From NCBI GenBank assembly GCA_900544425.1, contig UQUX01000026.1:1-18277 (forward strand): a stretch of DNA of 18,277 bases. The letters run 5' to 3'. A program made the position numbers and the translations under genes. Below are positions 6,489 to 14,062 of the stretch, piece after piece. Origin of the DNA: an uncultured Collinsella sp. GTDB taxonomy: Bacteria; Actinomycetota; Coriobacteriia; Coriobacteriales; Coriobacteriaceae. Within the stretch, counting starts at the first letter, position 1; the number at the start of each line of letters is the position of its first letter. The notes under the pieces were generated by a model. That model saw nothing but the letters and a program-made list of their open reading frames with translations, had not been told where the DNA came from and made no database searches.

Positions 6489-7373
6489 CTATTTCAGTTC
6501 GTCGATATCAATATGTTCGATGCTTTTGAGCGGCTGGCCAAAGATAAAGCTACCCGCCACCGCAAACTCGGCAATGTTGTCAGACGTGGTGGCAAAGCGA
6601 TGCTGCGGCTCGGCAGCGTCGCCCGCCAGCTGCTCGCGGCGCGTAAGGATATCGGTCAGCTCGCGCGTAGTCTCCTCGGCGGAACTCACCACGCGCACCC
6701 CGGGCCCCAGCGCATGGCGAATAGGTCCCACGAGCAGCGGAAAGTGTGTGCAGCCGAGCACCACGGTATCGATTCCGCGATCGCGCAGCGGCTCAACCGT
6801 GGCGCCGACCAGCGCTCGCACGGCTGGCGTATCAAAGATGTCCTCGTTCTCGAGCCATTGCTCCTGCAGATGCGCACCCGAGGCGAGCTCGTGCTCGACG
6901 ACCTCGACAAAACTCGAAGCCGGGCATCCATACACGTCCACACCGGCATCCAAATCCTGAATGGCACGCGTGTAAGCACCCGAGCGAATGGTGAGATTGG
7001 TGGCGAGCACGCCCACGCGGCGCGTGCGAGTGCTGTTAATCGCCGCACGTGCGCCCGGCGCGATGACACCGATCACGGGAACGTCGAGCACCTGCTGAGC
7101 CAGACGCAAGGCCGCTGCAGTCGCCGTGTTGCAGGCGATGACCATGATCTTGACGTCGTGCTTTGACAGCCAGCGGCCCGCCTGCAGTGCAAACGAGCGC
7201 ACCTCGTCCTCGGTGCGGGTGCCATAAGGACAGCGTTTGGTGTCGCCGAAGTAGTAGACGGACTCGTGCGGCAGCGCCGTCGCGATGGCGCGGGCAACCG
7301 TCAGACCGCCCAGACCCGAGTCGAATACGCCAATGGGGCGCGTGTCGCCAGCCAGATTCTCGATATCGGACAT
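6489..7373 (-). CDS. murI: Glutamate racemase
   Basis: Makes D-glutamate for the second position of the peptidoglycan stem peptide. The 294-residue product has IGVFDSGLGGLTV (14-26), GDTKRCPYG (43-51), the first catalytic cysteine in ACNTATAAAL (Cys81) and the second in VVLGCTHFPLL (Cys208). These are all the residues needed for the two-base cofactor-free mechanism. The start is the ATG at 7371-7373. GAGG is only 2-3 nt upstream, so initiation may be modest, but no better start precedes the conserved GVFDSG. It lies 53 bp after the HAD phosphatase gene, in a row with the MurE-like ligase. Confidence 0.96.
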   Translation of the reverse strand: MSDIENLAGDTRPIGVFDSGLGGLTVARAIATALPHESVYYFGDTKRCPYGTRTEDEVRSFALQAGRWLSKHDVKIMVIACNTATAAALRLAQQVLDVPVIGVIAPGARAAINSTRTRRVGVLATNLTIRSGAYTRAIQDLDAGVDVYGCPASSFVEVVEHELASGAHLQEQWLENEDIFDTPAVRALVGATVEPLRDRGIDTVVLGCTHFPLLVGPIRHALGPGVRVVSSAEETTRELTDILTRREQLAGDAAEPQHRFATTSDNIAEFAVAGSFIFGQPLKSIEHIDIDELK

Positions 7374-7426
7374 TACCTCACCAGATTCTCTCTCGAAAAG
7401 ATATGGCTCAGAACGATAGGGACGCG

Positions 7427-8338
7427 CTATGAACGAGCCGCGACGAGCAGCTCTGCCGTTGCCGCCCAGCCGTCGACAATCTTGCCACGCGTAACGTAAG
7501 CGTTATCGCAAGCGTCCAAGAACTCGGGCGCGCCGGCGCTGGTCAGGCCGTTCTCGACCAAACAGAACGTGCCCACGTGGCCGGCCATGTAGAAGTCGGA
7601 CTCGGAGTCGCCGAGCGCCAGCGTCTCCTCGCGCTCGATCCCCAGGTGCTCGCAGAAGCGCGCAATGGCAACGCCCTTGTTGAGACCCGCCGGGTTGATG
7701 TTGAAGGCACGGCCGTCCTCGACACGATTAAGCTCGAGCGTCGTCGGCTTGGACAGATGGGTCAAATGGCCGTTGCAAGCCCAAACCAGGCCGCAGCCGG
7801 CCTCGTCGAGGATGGCCTGAACCTCGTCATCGGGCACATCGCCGCGCATGCCGACAGTGACCTCGCGGTACTTGTAACCGGTCGACATGTCGTTGTGGTA
7901 CTCGATCTTATGCGGCCAGCGAGCGAGAATTTCCTCGCACACGCCGGTCTGCTCGATCACCTGGTGCGGTGTGAGACCGCAGGCGGGATCGTAGGGCATG
8001 TCACCGGTCAGGTACTCCCAATCGTTGGCCTTGAGGTCGTACATGACCAGACCGCCCATCTCGCCGATGTAGGAGTTGAGGCCGAGCACGCGCGCGTCCT
8101 CGTGGATCATAGTGCGGTTGCGACCCGAGGTGGGAACCACCTGGATGCCGGCGCGGGCGAGCGCGACGACCGCCTCGACAAGCTTGGTCGAGGGATTGCC
8201 GTCGTTATCGCGCAATACGCACGAGCCGGGAGCGAGCATCGTGGCGTCCAGATCGGTAAAGACGTACTTGACCTTGGCCAGACGCTCGCGCATCTCGCCC
8301 GAAAGCTCGGCAACGGTCGGCAGGGTGTTGTGGGACAT
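7427..8338 (-). CDS. HAD-superfamily hydrolase, Cof-like, substrate unknown
   Basis: A 303-residue haloacid-dehalogenase-fold phosphatase. All four HAD motifs are present: FTDLDATM (27-34, nucleophile D29 and acid D31), the motif II serine in PTSGRNR (S71), the lysine in LNKGVAI (K221) and LALGDSESDF (241-249, D244 and D248 for Mg2+). A long cap between motifs II and III (about residues 85-200) and NPAGLNKG put it in the class IIB Cof/phosphoglycolate-like group. The usual motif I DxDGT reads DLDAT. I prefer the ATG at 8336-8338 over a GTG two codons earlier, because the GGAG site overlaps that GTG. It lies between a murE-like gene and murI with short gaps, which suggests a cell-wall or sugar-phosphate substrate, but that is inference. 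Confidence 0.85.
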   Translation of the reverse strand: MSHNTLPTVAELSGEMRERLAKVKYVFTDLDATMLAPGSCVLRDNDGNPSTKLVEAVVALARAGIQVVPTSGRNRTMIHEDARVLGLNSYIGEMGGLVMYDLKANDWEYLTGDMPYDPACGLTPHQVIEQTGVCEEILARWPHKIEYHNDMSTGYKYREVTVGMRGDVPDDEVQAILDEAGCGLVWACNGHLTHLSKPTTLELNRVEDGRAFNINPAGLNKGVAIARFCEHLGIEREETLALGDSESDFYMAGHVGTFCLVENGLTSAGAPEFLDACDNAYVTRGKIVDGWAATAELLVAARS

Positions 8339-8368
8339 GGTCACTCCATTACGTAGAAGGGGCTTGGT

Positions 8369-9886
8369 CTAGGCGTCATACGCCGCAAGGGTGCGCTTGA
8401 GAATCGAACCGTCGCGCTCACAAGGCTCGGGTCCGTTCTTGCGCAGCATACGCTCTTCCTCGCCCTTACCGGTCACGATGACCACGGCAGGACGGACGGT
8501 TTCGCGCACGGCAGTCTCGATAGCGGCAACGCGATCAGTCACGATTTGCCAGTTATCATTTCCCTGCGCTTGAACGTTGCGCGCGATCTCGGCACAAATA
8601 TCCTCGACATCCTCGGGGCCGGGGTCATCCTCGGTAATCACGATTCGGTCGGCATACTTGCCAGCGGCGATGCCCATCGTGGTGCGTCGATCGACACCCT
8701 TACCGCCCGTAGCGCCAAATACAACCGCCAGCTCGCGCTCGGGATAGTTCTCGCGCAGGTCACGCAGGAGTGTCTCGAGGCTCATGCCGTTATGTGCAAA
8801 ATCGACGACGCCCAGGATTTTGCCCGATACGGACGGATAGAGCTCCATACGGCCGGGAACGAAGACGCCCTCAAAGCCGTGGACGATACCCTCTTCGGAA
8901 ATGCCCAGGGCCTCGGCGCAGGCAATAGCGGCAAGCGCGTTGGACACATTGAACTTAACCGGCGTGGGAATCACAATGTCGCGCGTAAAGCGGGGCGTGC
9001 GCACCGTTGCCACCACGCCGCAGTCGCCATTACGAATCGCCAGCGCAAACACGTCGGCACGCTCGTCGGTCAGGGAGAACGTTACCGTACGTTCGCAACG
9101 AGATGCCGCCTCGAGCACGCGATCGACCTTGTCCATATCGAGATTGACCACGGCAAAACGGCTCTGCGAGAAGATTTTGAGCTTGCTGGCAAAGTAATCC
9201 TCGAGCGTCGGATGCTCAATCGGCGAAATGTGATCCTCGCCGATATTGGTAAAGGCGCCGACTTCAAAGGCGATCTTGCCCGTGCGCTCGTATTTGAGGC
9301 CCTGGCTCGATGCCTCCATAACCAGCCACGGGGCACCCGCCTCCGCAGCATGCGCAATGCGAGACTGCAGCAGGAAGGATTCGGGGGTCGTCAGCTTGGA
9401 AGGGCCCGCCTCGATGCCGTCGTCAAATTCAATGCCCGTATTAAGAGCGGGTCGATGACAGCCCGTAAGCTTGGCCTCGTTGACGAGAATGCCGCGCAGA
9501 TAAAAGCTACAGGTCGACTTGCCCTTGGTACCTGTAAAGGCACAGACCTTCACCTTGCCCGACGGGTGCCCATAAAAGGCATCTGCCACCACGGCGAGCG
9601 TGCGACGAATATCACTCACAATCACCGCGGGAAGATCAACATCGTAATCGACCTCGGAAACGTAGGCCACGGCGCCATCGGCGATTGCCGAAAGCAGGTA
9701 CTCACGCTTAAACGCGCGGCCCTTGCAGACAAACAACGTGCCCGGACGCACCTGGCGCGAGTCGTCAGTCGCAAACTCAATGCGCTGGTCGCACGAAGCG
9801 CTCGGTTTGGAAACAACAAGGTCATCTTCCTCGAGCAACTCTATATAGCGCATCAGAGTTAGCTTCTCTTGTGTCGGACTCGACAT
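8369..9886 (-). CDS. murE: MurE-family UDP-MurNAc-dipeptide amino acid ligase
   Basis: Mur ligase that adds the third residue to UDP-MurNAc-L-Ala-D-Glu using ATP. The 505-residue product has the three Mur domains: N-terminal UMAG-binding (DDSRQVRPGTLFV, 41-53); central ATPase with P-loop TGTKGKST (118-125), TTPES (166-170), MEASSQGL (190-197) and the probable carbamylated lysine in YFASKLKIF (K235); and C-terminal VPGRMELYP (343-351), VVDFAHNGMSLE (360-371) and GKGEEE (473-478). The specificity loop reads EDDPGPED (419-426) rather than the DNPR that goes with meso-diaminopimelate, suggesting another diamino acid such as Lys or Orn. The ATG at 9884-9886 has GAGGGG 7 nt upstream; the reading frame extends further 5' but without a matching site. 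A second, canonical MurE may exist elsewhere, so the symbol is provisional. Confidence 0.88.
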   Translation of the reverse strand: MSSPTQEKLTLMRYIELLEEDDLVVSKPSASCDQRIEFATDDSRQVRPGTLFVCKGRAFKREYLLSAIADGAVAYVSEVDYDVDLPAVIVSDIRRTLAVVADAFYGHPSGKVKVCAFTGTKGKSTCSFYLRGILVNEAKLTGCHRPALNTGIEFDDGIEAGPSKLTTPESFLLQSRIAHAAEAGAPWLVMEASSQGLKYERTGKIAFEVGAFTNIGEDHISPIEHPTLEDYFASKLKIFSQSRFAVVNLDMDKVDRVLEAASRCERTVTFSLTDERADVFALAIRNGDCGVVATVRTPRFTRDIVIPTPVKFNVSNALAAIACAEALGISEEGIVHGFEGVFVPGRMELYPSVSGKILGVVDFAHNGMSLETLLRDLRENYPERELAVVFGATGGKGVDRRTTMGIAAGKYADRIVITEDDPGPEDVEDICAEIARNVQAQGNDNWQIVTDRVAAIETAVRETVRPAVVIVTGKGEEERMLRKNGPEPCERDGSILKRTLAAYDA

Positions 9887-9961
9887 ACAAAGACCCCTCT
9901 CGCTAAATTCAGCCTTAAAGGGCAAAAGACGTCCCGCGGCAGAAACGATGAAACATTCTGT

Positions 9962-9967
9962 ATTATC
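9962..9967 (-). promoter_or_regulatory. Possible -10 box for the murE operon
   Basis: GATAAT on the minus strand lies about 75 bp before the murE start, in a locally AT-rich stretch. No clear -35 hexamer is visible at the right distance, so this is weak. It is the best candidate for the start of the murE-HAD-murI-rph transcript. Confidence 0.3.
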
Positions 9968-10047
9968 AACCATCCTAATATGCCACCCGACCCTGCGCGC
10001 ACTGCAGCCTTCTAAAAAATTGCATGGACTGTGTCGTGGGTTAATAG

Positions 10048-10140
10048 ATGGCAACAGTGTTCACCCCGCGTAAAAACAAGGAAATCTGGGTGCTATTCTT
10101 TAGCATAGTGTTCGCAACCACGGCCCGCCGCTTCGTCTGA
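10048..10140 (+). other. Possible 30-codon leader ORF upstream of the asnB terminator
   Basis: An ATG-initiated frame of 30 codons (MATVFTPRKNKEIWVLFF, then SIVFATTARRFV) stops with TGA five bases before the second arm of the terminator hairpin. That placement is reminiscent of an attenuator leader peptide. Against it, there is no good ribosome site, it uses codons rare here (CTA, ATA), and it has only one Asn codon. TTGCAT-N16-TAATAG (10020-10047) could be a promoter, but it would start transcription inside this frame. I treat it as unproven. Confidence 0.2.
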
Positions 10141-10160
10141 AGATCGGGCCGTGGTTTTTT
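10116..10160 (+). terminator. Intrinsic terminator in the asnB leader
   Basis: AACCACGGCCCG (10116-10127) pairs with CGGGCCGTGGTT (10145-10156), and six T residues run through 10160. The T tract exists only in the plus-strand direction. No plus-strand gene precedes it in this window, because murE points the other way. It must therefore act on a leader or small RNA starting within about 10000-10110, upstream of asnB. Confidence 0.85.
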
Positions 10161-10232
10161 CGGTTCGCTCGGCGCTTATGCCCTATCACGAAACAAAAGA
10201 TTGGCATGATAGTAAAGATTATTTGACATCAG

Positions 10233-10253
10233 CTGCCGTAACCCTTGCGGCAG
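10233..10253 (+). promoter_or_regulatory. Hairpin in the asnB 5' region
   Basis: CTGCCG (10233-10238) and CGGCAG (10248-10253) form a 6-bp stem with a 9-nt loop, about 32 nt before the asnB start. A TTGACA (10224-10229) just before it lacks a matching -10. It may be part of the leader fold or a binding site. The remainder of 9887-10285, apart from the features listed, holds nothing I can name. Confidence 0.35.
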
Positions 10254-10285
10254 TACACCTGAGCCGTCAGCAGAAAGGATCTTGC

Positions 10286-12154
10286 ATGTGCGGTTTTGTC
10301 GGTTTTACCGGTACAGATGAACAGAGTGAGCTGGTTCTCACGGCCATGATGAATCGCATCATCCACCGTGGTCCCGATATGGGCGGCCAGCATATCGTCG
10401 ACAACGTTGCCCTTGGCTTCCGTCGTCTTTCGATTCTCGATCTTTCCGAAGCTGGAGCTCAGCCCATGTCGAGCGACGACGGCAAGGTCACGATTGTCTT
10501 CAACGGAGAGATCTACAACTTCCAGGAGCTTCGCGCCGAGCTGGAGGCAGCCGGCTACGCCTTCCACTGCAACGCTGATACCGAGGTCCTGGTACACGGT
10601 TACGAGGAGTGGGGCGAGGACCTGGTCAACCGCCTGCGCGGCATGTACGCGTTCGTGATTCACGACCAGAACAAGAACAAACTCTTTGGCGCTCGCGACA
10701 TCTTTGGTATCAAGCCGTTCTATTACTACCAGGCATGCGATGGCTCGCTGCTGTTTGGCTCCGAGATCAAGAGCTTCCTGGACCATCCCAAGTTTGAGAA
10801 GGCCGTCAACCACGACGCGCTGCGCCCCTACCTGACGCTGCAATTCCCCGCCACGGAGGAGACCTTCTTTAAGGGCGTATTCAAGCTTGCCCCGGCGCAT
10901 TGCTTTACGTATGACCTGACGACCAACACCATGGACATCAAGCGTTACTGGAGCTGTGACTTCACCGACGACAACTCCAAGACCTTCGAGGAGTACGTGG
11001 ACGAGTGCGACAAGGTCGTGCACGAAAGCGTCGCTGCACACCGAATCGCCGATGTTAAGGTGGGCTCGTTCCTTTCTGGCGGCGTGGACTCCAGCTACAT
11101 TGCCGCCTGCCTCATGCCTGACACCACGTATTCTGTCGGCTTTGATTACAAGAACTTCAACGAGACCAACTACGCTGCCGAGCTTTCCGACAAGCTGGGC
11201 ATCAAGAACGTGCGCAAGATGATTACCGCCGACGAGTTCTTCGATGCACTGCCCGATATCCAGTACCACATGGACGAGCCGCAATCGAACCTGTCCAGTG
11301 TGCCGCTGTACTATCTGGCGCAGATGGCTTCCGAGGAGGTCACCGTCGTCCTTTCGGGCGAGGGTGCCGACGAGCTGTTTGCCGGCTATGAGTGGTACGA
11401 GGACACCTCCGAGATGCGCTCCTTTAAGAAGCACGTGCCGCTCGGCGTACGTCGCGCCCTGGGCTCGCTCGTTCAGCATCTCCCCTACTTTAAAGGCCAT
11501 AACTTCCTGACGAAATGCGCCGAGGTTCCCGAGCGCTGGTATGTGGGTCAGGCAAAGGTGTTCGATCCCTCCGAGGTCGACGAGGTGCTCAAGCCCGCTT
11601 ATGACACCGGCAAGAACGCCGCCGAGATGTGCGCCGAGTACTACAAGCAGGTTCCCAACTGCTGCGAGCTTTCCAAGAAACAGTATCTGGATATGAACAT
11701 GTGGCTGCCGGGCGACATTCTGCTCAAGGCCGATAAGATGTGCATGGCGCATTCTCTGGAGCTTCGCGTCCCGTTCCTGGACAAGAAGGTCATGGAATTT
11801 GCCGAGCACATTCCCGCCAACTACCGTGTTAACGAAGAAGGCTGCAAGCTCGTCCTACGTCACGCCGCCAACCGCACGCTGCCCGACGAGTGGGCAACGC
11901 GCAAGAAGGTGGGCTTCCCCGTACCGGTCAAGTTCTGGCTGCGCGAGCAAAAGTACTACGACTACGTCAAGGAGTACTTCACCGCACCGTGGGCTGCCGA
12001 TTTCTTTGACACCGATGCGCTCATGAAACTGCTCGACGATCACTTTGAGGGTCGCGCGCTCAACCAGCGCAAGATCTATACCACGCTGACGTTCCTCATC
12101 TGGTACAAGCGCTTCTTTATCGACGAGGACAAGGGCGCCAAAGTCGCCGCCTAA
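10286..12154 (+). CDS. asnB: Asparagine synthetase (glutamine-hydrolysing)
   Basis: Converts aspartate, glutamine and ATP into asparagine, glutamate, AMP and PPi. The 622-residue product starts MCGFVGF, so Cys2 becomes the N-terminal nucleophile of the class II glutaminase domain. That domain also shows RRLSILDL (46-53), FNGEIYN (72-78), ADTEVL (97-102) and ARDIFGIKPFYY (136-147). The synthetase domain has the PP-loop SGGVDSS (264-270) and LSGEGADELFAGY (356-368). The ATG at 10286 is fixed by the required Met-Cys start and by AAAGGA 6 nt upstream; the frame is open further 5' but runs into the terminator. It is the only plus-strand protein gene here, divergent from murE. Secondary-metabolite amidotransferases share this architecture, but all motifs fit ordinary AsnB. 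Confidence 0.95.
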   Translation: MCGFVGFTGTDEQSELVLTAMMNRIIHRGPDMGGQHIVDNVALGFRRLSILDLSEAGAQPMSSDDGKVTIVFNGEIYNFQELRAELEAAGYAFHCNADTEVLVHGYEEWGEDLVNRLRGMYAFVIHDQNKNKLFGARDIFGIKPFYYYQACDGSLLFGSEIKSFLDHPKFEKAVNHDALRPYLTLQFPATEETFFKGVFKLAPAHCFTYDLTTNTMDIKRYWSCDFTDDNSKTFEEYVDECDKVVHESVAAHRIADVKVGSFLSGGVDSSYIAACLMPDTTYSVGFDYKNFNETNYAAELSDKLGIKNVRKMITADEFFDALPDIQYHMDEPQSNLSSVPLYYLAQMASEEVTVVLSGEGADELFAGYEWYEDTSEMRSFKKHVPLGVRRALGSLVQHLPYFKGHNFLTKCAEVPERWYVGQAKVFDPSEVDEVLKPAYDTGKNAAEMCAEYYKQVPNCCELSKKQYLDMNMWLPGDILLKADKMCMAHSLELRVPFLDKKVMEFAEHIPANYRVNEEGCKLVLRHAANRTLPDEWATRKKVGFPVPVKFWLREQKYYDYVKEYFTAPWAADFFDTDALMKLLDDHFEGRALNQRKIYTTLTFLIWYKRFFIDEDKGAKVAA

Positions 12155-12195
12155 GTTTCGTTATGGATTAGCGATGAACCGTATCGGGTTTCCGC

Positions 12196-12201
12196 TATAC
12201 T
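12196..12201 (+). promoter_or_regulatory. -10 box for tRNA-Val
   Basis: TATACT lies 10 bp before the mature tRNA-Val 5' end and is a good -10 hexamer at the right place. The -35 region (about 12173-12178, CGATGA) is weak. Confidence 0.45.
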
Positions 12202-12211
12202 CAATCCCTGC

Positions 12212-12287
12212 GGGCGATTGGCGCAACGGTTAGCGCAGGTGCTTTACACGCACAAGGCTGGGGGTTCGAATCCCTCATCGCCCACCA
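12212..12287 (+). tRNA. tRNA-Val (anticodon UAC)
   Basis: A full cloverleaf is visible. The acceptor is GGGCGAT/ATCGCCC, the D arm is GCGC-AACGGTTA-GCGC, the anticodon loop is TTTACAC (anticodon TAC) on a GTGC/GCAC stem, and the T arm is GGGGG-TTCGAAT-CCCTC. The discriminator and CCA are encoded (12284-12287). It reads GUA/GUG valine codons. It is followed 10 bp later by a strong terminator. Confidence 0.97.
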
Positions 12288-12297
12288 CTTGATTGAA

Positions 12298-12329
12298 AAG
12301 GCTCCCAGCGATGGGGGCCTTTCTTTTTT
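12298..12329 (+). terminator. Intrinsic terminator of tRNA-Val
   Basis: AAGGCTCCCA (12298-12307) pairs with TGGGGGCCTT (12312-12321), one pair being G-U, across a GCGA loop. It is followed by a T-rich tail ending in TTTTTT (12324-12329). Confidence 0.92.
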
Positions 12330-12337
12330 GTGCCCAG

Positions 12338-12366
12338 TGCAGAGGGATTCGAACCCGCCAGCACGT
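12338..12366 (-). repeat. tRNA T-arm-like remnant
   Basis: The minus strand carries GGGTTCGAATCCCTC (12343-12357), identical to the T arm of the adjacent tRNA-Val (12262-12276) but inverted. It is followed by seven bases and GGCA rather than CCA. No D arm or anticodon arm can be drawn, so it is not a working tRNA. It may be the scar of an element that used a tRNA 3' end as attachment site, or a decayed tRNA. Confidence 0.4.
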
Positions 12367-12396
12367 CTGTCACAAAGGCCGTGGCCAAAAAATGGC

Positions 12397-12583
12397 AAAA
12401 ATGAGTACTGCTACCTTGGTTACAACATATAAATAGATAGTATTTGCTTAAGTTTCGCAACATATGTCCATTATAAGGACTAACAGTTGGACCAGAATCG
12501 TGCATTCATCGCCATTTCGACTTGCTATTTGATCTGATTAGTCCAAAATTGCTGCTACCAAATCGGTAACAGTACTCATATTT
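12397..12583. repeat. 187-bp AT-rich segment bounded by 19-bp inverted repeats
   Basis: The left arm AAAAATGAGTACTGCTACC (12397-12415) and the right arm, read on the minus strand as AAATATGAGTACTGTTACC (12565-12583), match at 17 of 19 positions. Ten are perfect around ATGAGTACTG. The interior is much richer in A and T than its surroundings and has no long open frame. Read inward, each arm begins a tiny frame (MSTAT and MSTVTDLVAAILD) that soon stops. It resembles a miniature inverted-repeat element or paired binding sites. No clear target-site duplication is visible. Confidence 0.5.
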
Positions 12584-12610
12584 GATGTTTTTTGACCAGT
12601 AGGTCTCCCA

Positions 12611-12629
12611 GCCTTAGCAAATCTAAGGC
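12611..12629. repeat. Perfect 7-bp stem-loop beside the arg terminator
   Basis: GCCTTAG-CAAAT-CTAAGGC directly abuts the T tract of the argD terminator. It has no T tract of its own in either direction, so it is probably a secondary stem rather than a terminator. Confidence 0.45.
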
Positions 12630-12688
12630 AAAAAGGGTTCCAGACCGCTGAATCATGCCGCATATGGCACGCCCGCAGTCCGGAACCC
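12630..12688 (-). terminator. Intrinsic terminator of the arg cluster
   Basis: On the minus strand GGGTTCC (12682-12688) pairs with GGAACCC (12635-12641), extended inward by GAC/GTC across a one-base mismatch. TTTTT (12630-12634) follows. A smaller inner hairpin (TGCC...GGCA) occupies the loop. It lies about 27 bp after the argD stop. Confidence 0.8.
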
Positions 12689-12714
12689 GGTCCAAATTGA
12701 GTTATTGCGCCGAA

Positions 12715-13998
12715 CTAGCCCAAGACACCCGACAAAATCTCAATCAGGCTATCCACATCGGCCTCCTCGCACACGAGCGGCGGCAGGAAACGCAGCGTAT
12801 GAGCTCCGGTCGCGTTAATCACGGCACCGGCTTCCAGCGCTCGGGCAACAATGTCATGTGCATCGCCCGCAGCGTCATCCAGGTCGCAGCCGAGCATCAG
12901 GCCGCGGCCACGGACCTCAACCACGTGCGGAAGCTTGGCTAGCGTCTGCTCCATATAGGCGCCCACCTTGGCGGCATGCTCAGCGTAGTCGCCGCGCACA
13001 AGCGCGGAGAGCGTCGCAGCGCACGCCGCGACGGCCAAGCAGCTACCGCCAAAGGTCGAACCGTGGTCGCCAGGCTTAAACACGTCGGCGATCTCCTTCT
13101 TTGCCACCACGGCGCCCATGGGAACGCCGTCGGCGATGCCCTTGGCAAGACTCATGATGTCGGGCTCCACGCCATAAGTCTGGAACGCAAACGGCTTACC
13201 GGAGCGGAACAGACCGCACTGGACTTCGTCGGCGATAAGGACGGCACCGGCCTCGTGCGCCAGGTCGCGCGCGGCAGCCATAAACTCCTCGGTCATGGGA
13301 TGCACGCCGCTCTCGCCCTGAATCGGCTCGAGCATCACGGCGCAAATCTCGCTTCCCAGCTGCTTAAAGATTGCGTGCAGCTCATCGATATCGTTGGGTG
13401 TGCAGGCCACAAAGCCGCCCGGCAGCGGGCGGAAGCTATCCTGCAGCCAATCCTGCATGGTAGCGGCAATGGTCTCGAGCGTTCTGCCATGGAAGCCACC
13501 GCGCATGCACACGATGGTGTTGCCACCGTTACCGGCACGCTTGGCGTACAGGCGAGCAAGCTTCATCGAACCCTCATTGGCCTCGGCGCCGGAGTTGGCA
13601 AAGAACGTCTCCCACACCTGCTCGCCCGCCGTCGGAGCACCGAGCGCAGCTGCCGTGGTCTCATCGCCGGCGGCAATGGCATCGGCAATCACGCGCGCAC
13701 CGTCTACGTCGTCGTTAGCGAGCTTGGACAGCAACGCCGCGACCTGGCCACGCTGCTCGATGTAGAAGTAGTTAGACACATGCAGAAGCTTTTTGGTCTG
13801 AGCCTCGAGTGCCGAAAGCACTGTAGGATTACCGTGGCCTAGGCTACACACGCCAATTCCAGCGAGAAAGTCGAGATACTCACGGCCATCGTCACCGGTG
13901 AGCTTCATACCGTGACCTTCGACAAACTCAACCGGCGAGCGGCCAAAGGTATGCATAACGTAGTGGGATTCGAGCGATTGTTGAGCAGCAAGTGACAT
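12715..13998 (-). CDS. argD: Acetylornithine aminotransferase
   Basis: PLP-dependent class III transaminase. It converts N-acetylglutamate semialdehyde to N-acetylornithine with glutamate as amino donor. The 427-residue product has FFANSGAEANE (132-142), GGFHGRT (167-173), ADEVQCG (256-262, D257 contacts the PLP ring) and the PLP lysine in SLAKGIADG (K286). Compared with typical ArgD (about 390-400 residues) there is an Ala-rich insertion at about residues 95-130, just before the NSGAEA motif. The ATG at 13996-13998 has GGAAGG 7 nt upstream. It is the last gene of argCJBD here, 64 bp after argB, and ends before a terminator. Some ArgD enzymes also act in lysine synthesis, which the sequence cannot decide. 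Confidence 0.94.
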   Translation of the reverse strand: MSLAAQQSLESHYVMHTFGRSPVEFVEGHGMKLTGDDGREYLDFLAGIGVCSLGHGNPTVLSALEAQTKKLLHVSNYFYIEQRGQVAALLSKLANDDVDGARVIADAIAAGDETTAAALGAPTAGEQVWETFFANSGAEANEGSMKLARLYAKRAGNGGNTIVCMRGGFHGRTLETIAATMQDWLQDSFRPLPGGFVACTPNDIDELHAIFKQLGSEICAVMLEPIQGESGVHPMTEEFMAAARDLAHEAGAVLIADEVQCGLFRSGKPFAFQTYGVEPDIMSLAKGIADGVPMGAVVAKKEIADVFKPGDHGSTFGGSCLAVAACAATLSALVRGDYAEHAAKVGAYMEQTLAKLPHVVEVRGRGLMLGCDLDDAAGDAHDIVARALEAGAVINATGAHTLRFLPPLVCEEADVDSLIEILSGVLG

Positions 13999-14062
13999 GG
14001 GATGCCTTCCGTTAAGCGCCAGGTAGCGCGGGCTATGGGCGTAAGGATGCGGCGCCAGGACG

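Noticed and set aside
10048..10110. T-box riboswitch upstream of asnB
   Set aside because: There is no GGTGGNACCGCG core near the terminator; the only similar string (CACCCCGCG) is about 50 nt too far upstream and lacks the conserved TGGN.
10229..11809. 526-codon minus-strand open frame opposite asnB
   Set aside because: The plus strand encodes a complete AsnB with both active sites. The antisense frame is a by-product of codon bias.
12201..12505. Short minus-strand open frames over tRNA-Val and the following region
   Set aside because: They cross the tRNA and terminator. Their peptide sequence (MRDSNPQP type) is the familiar false product of an antisense tRNA.
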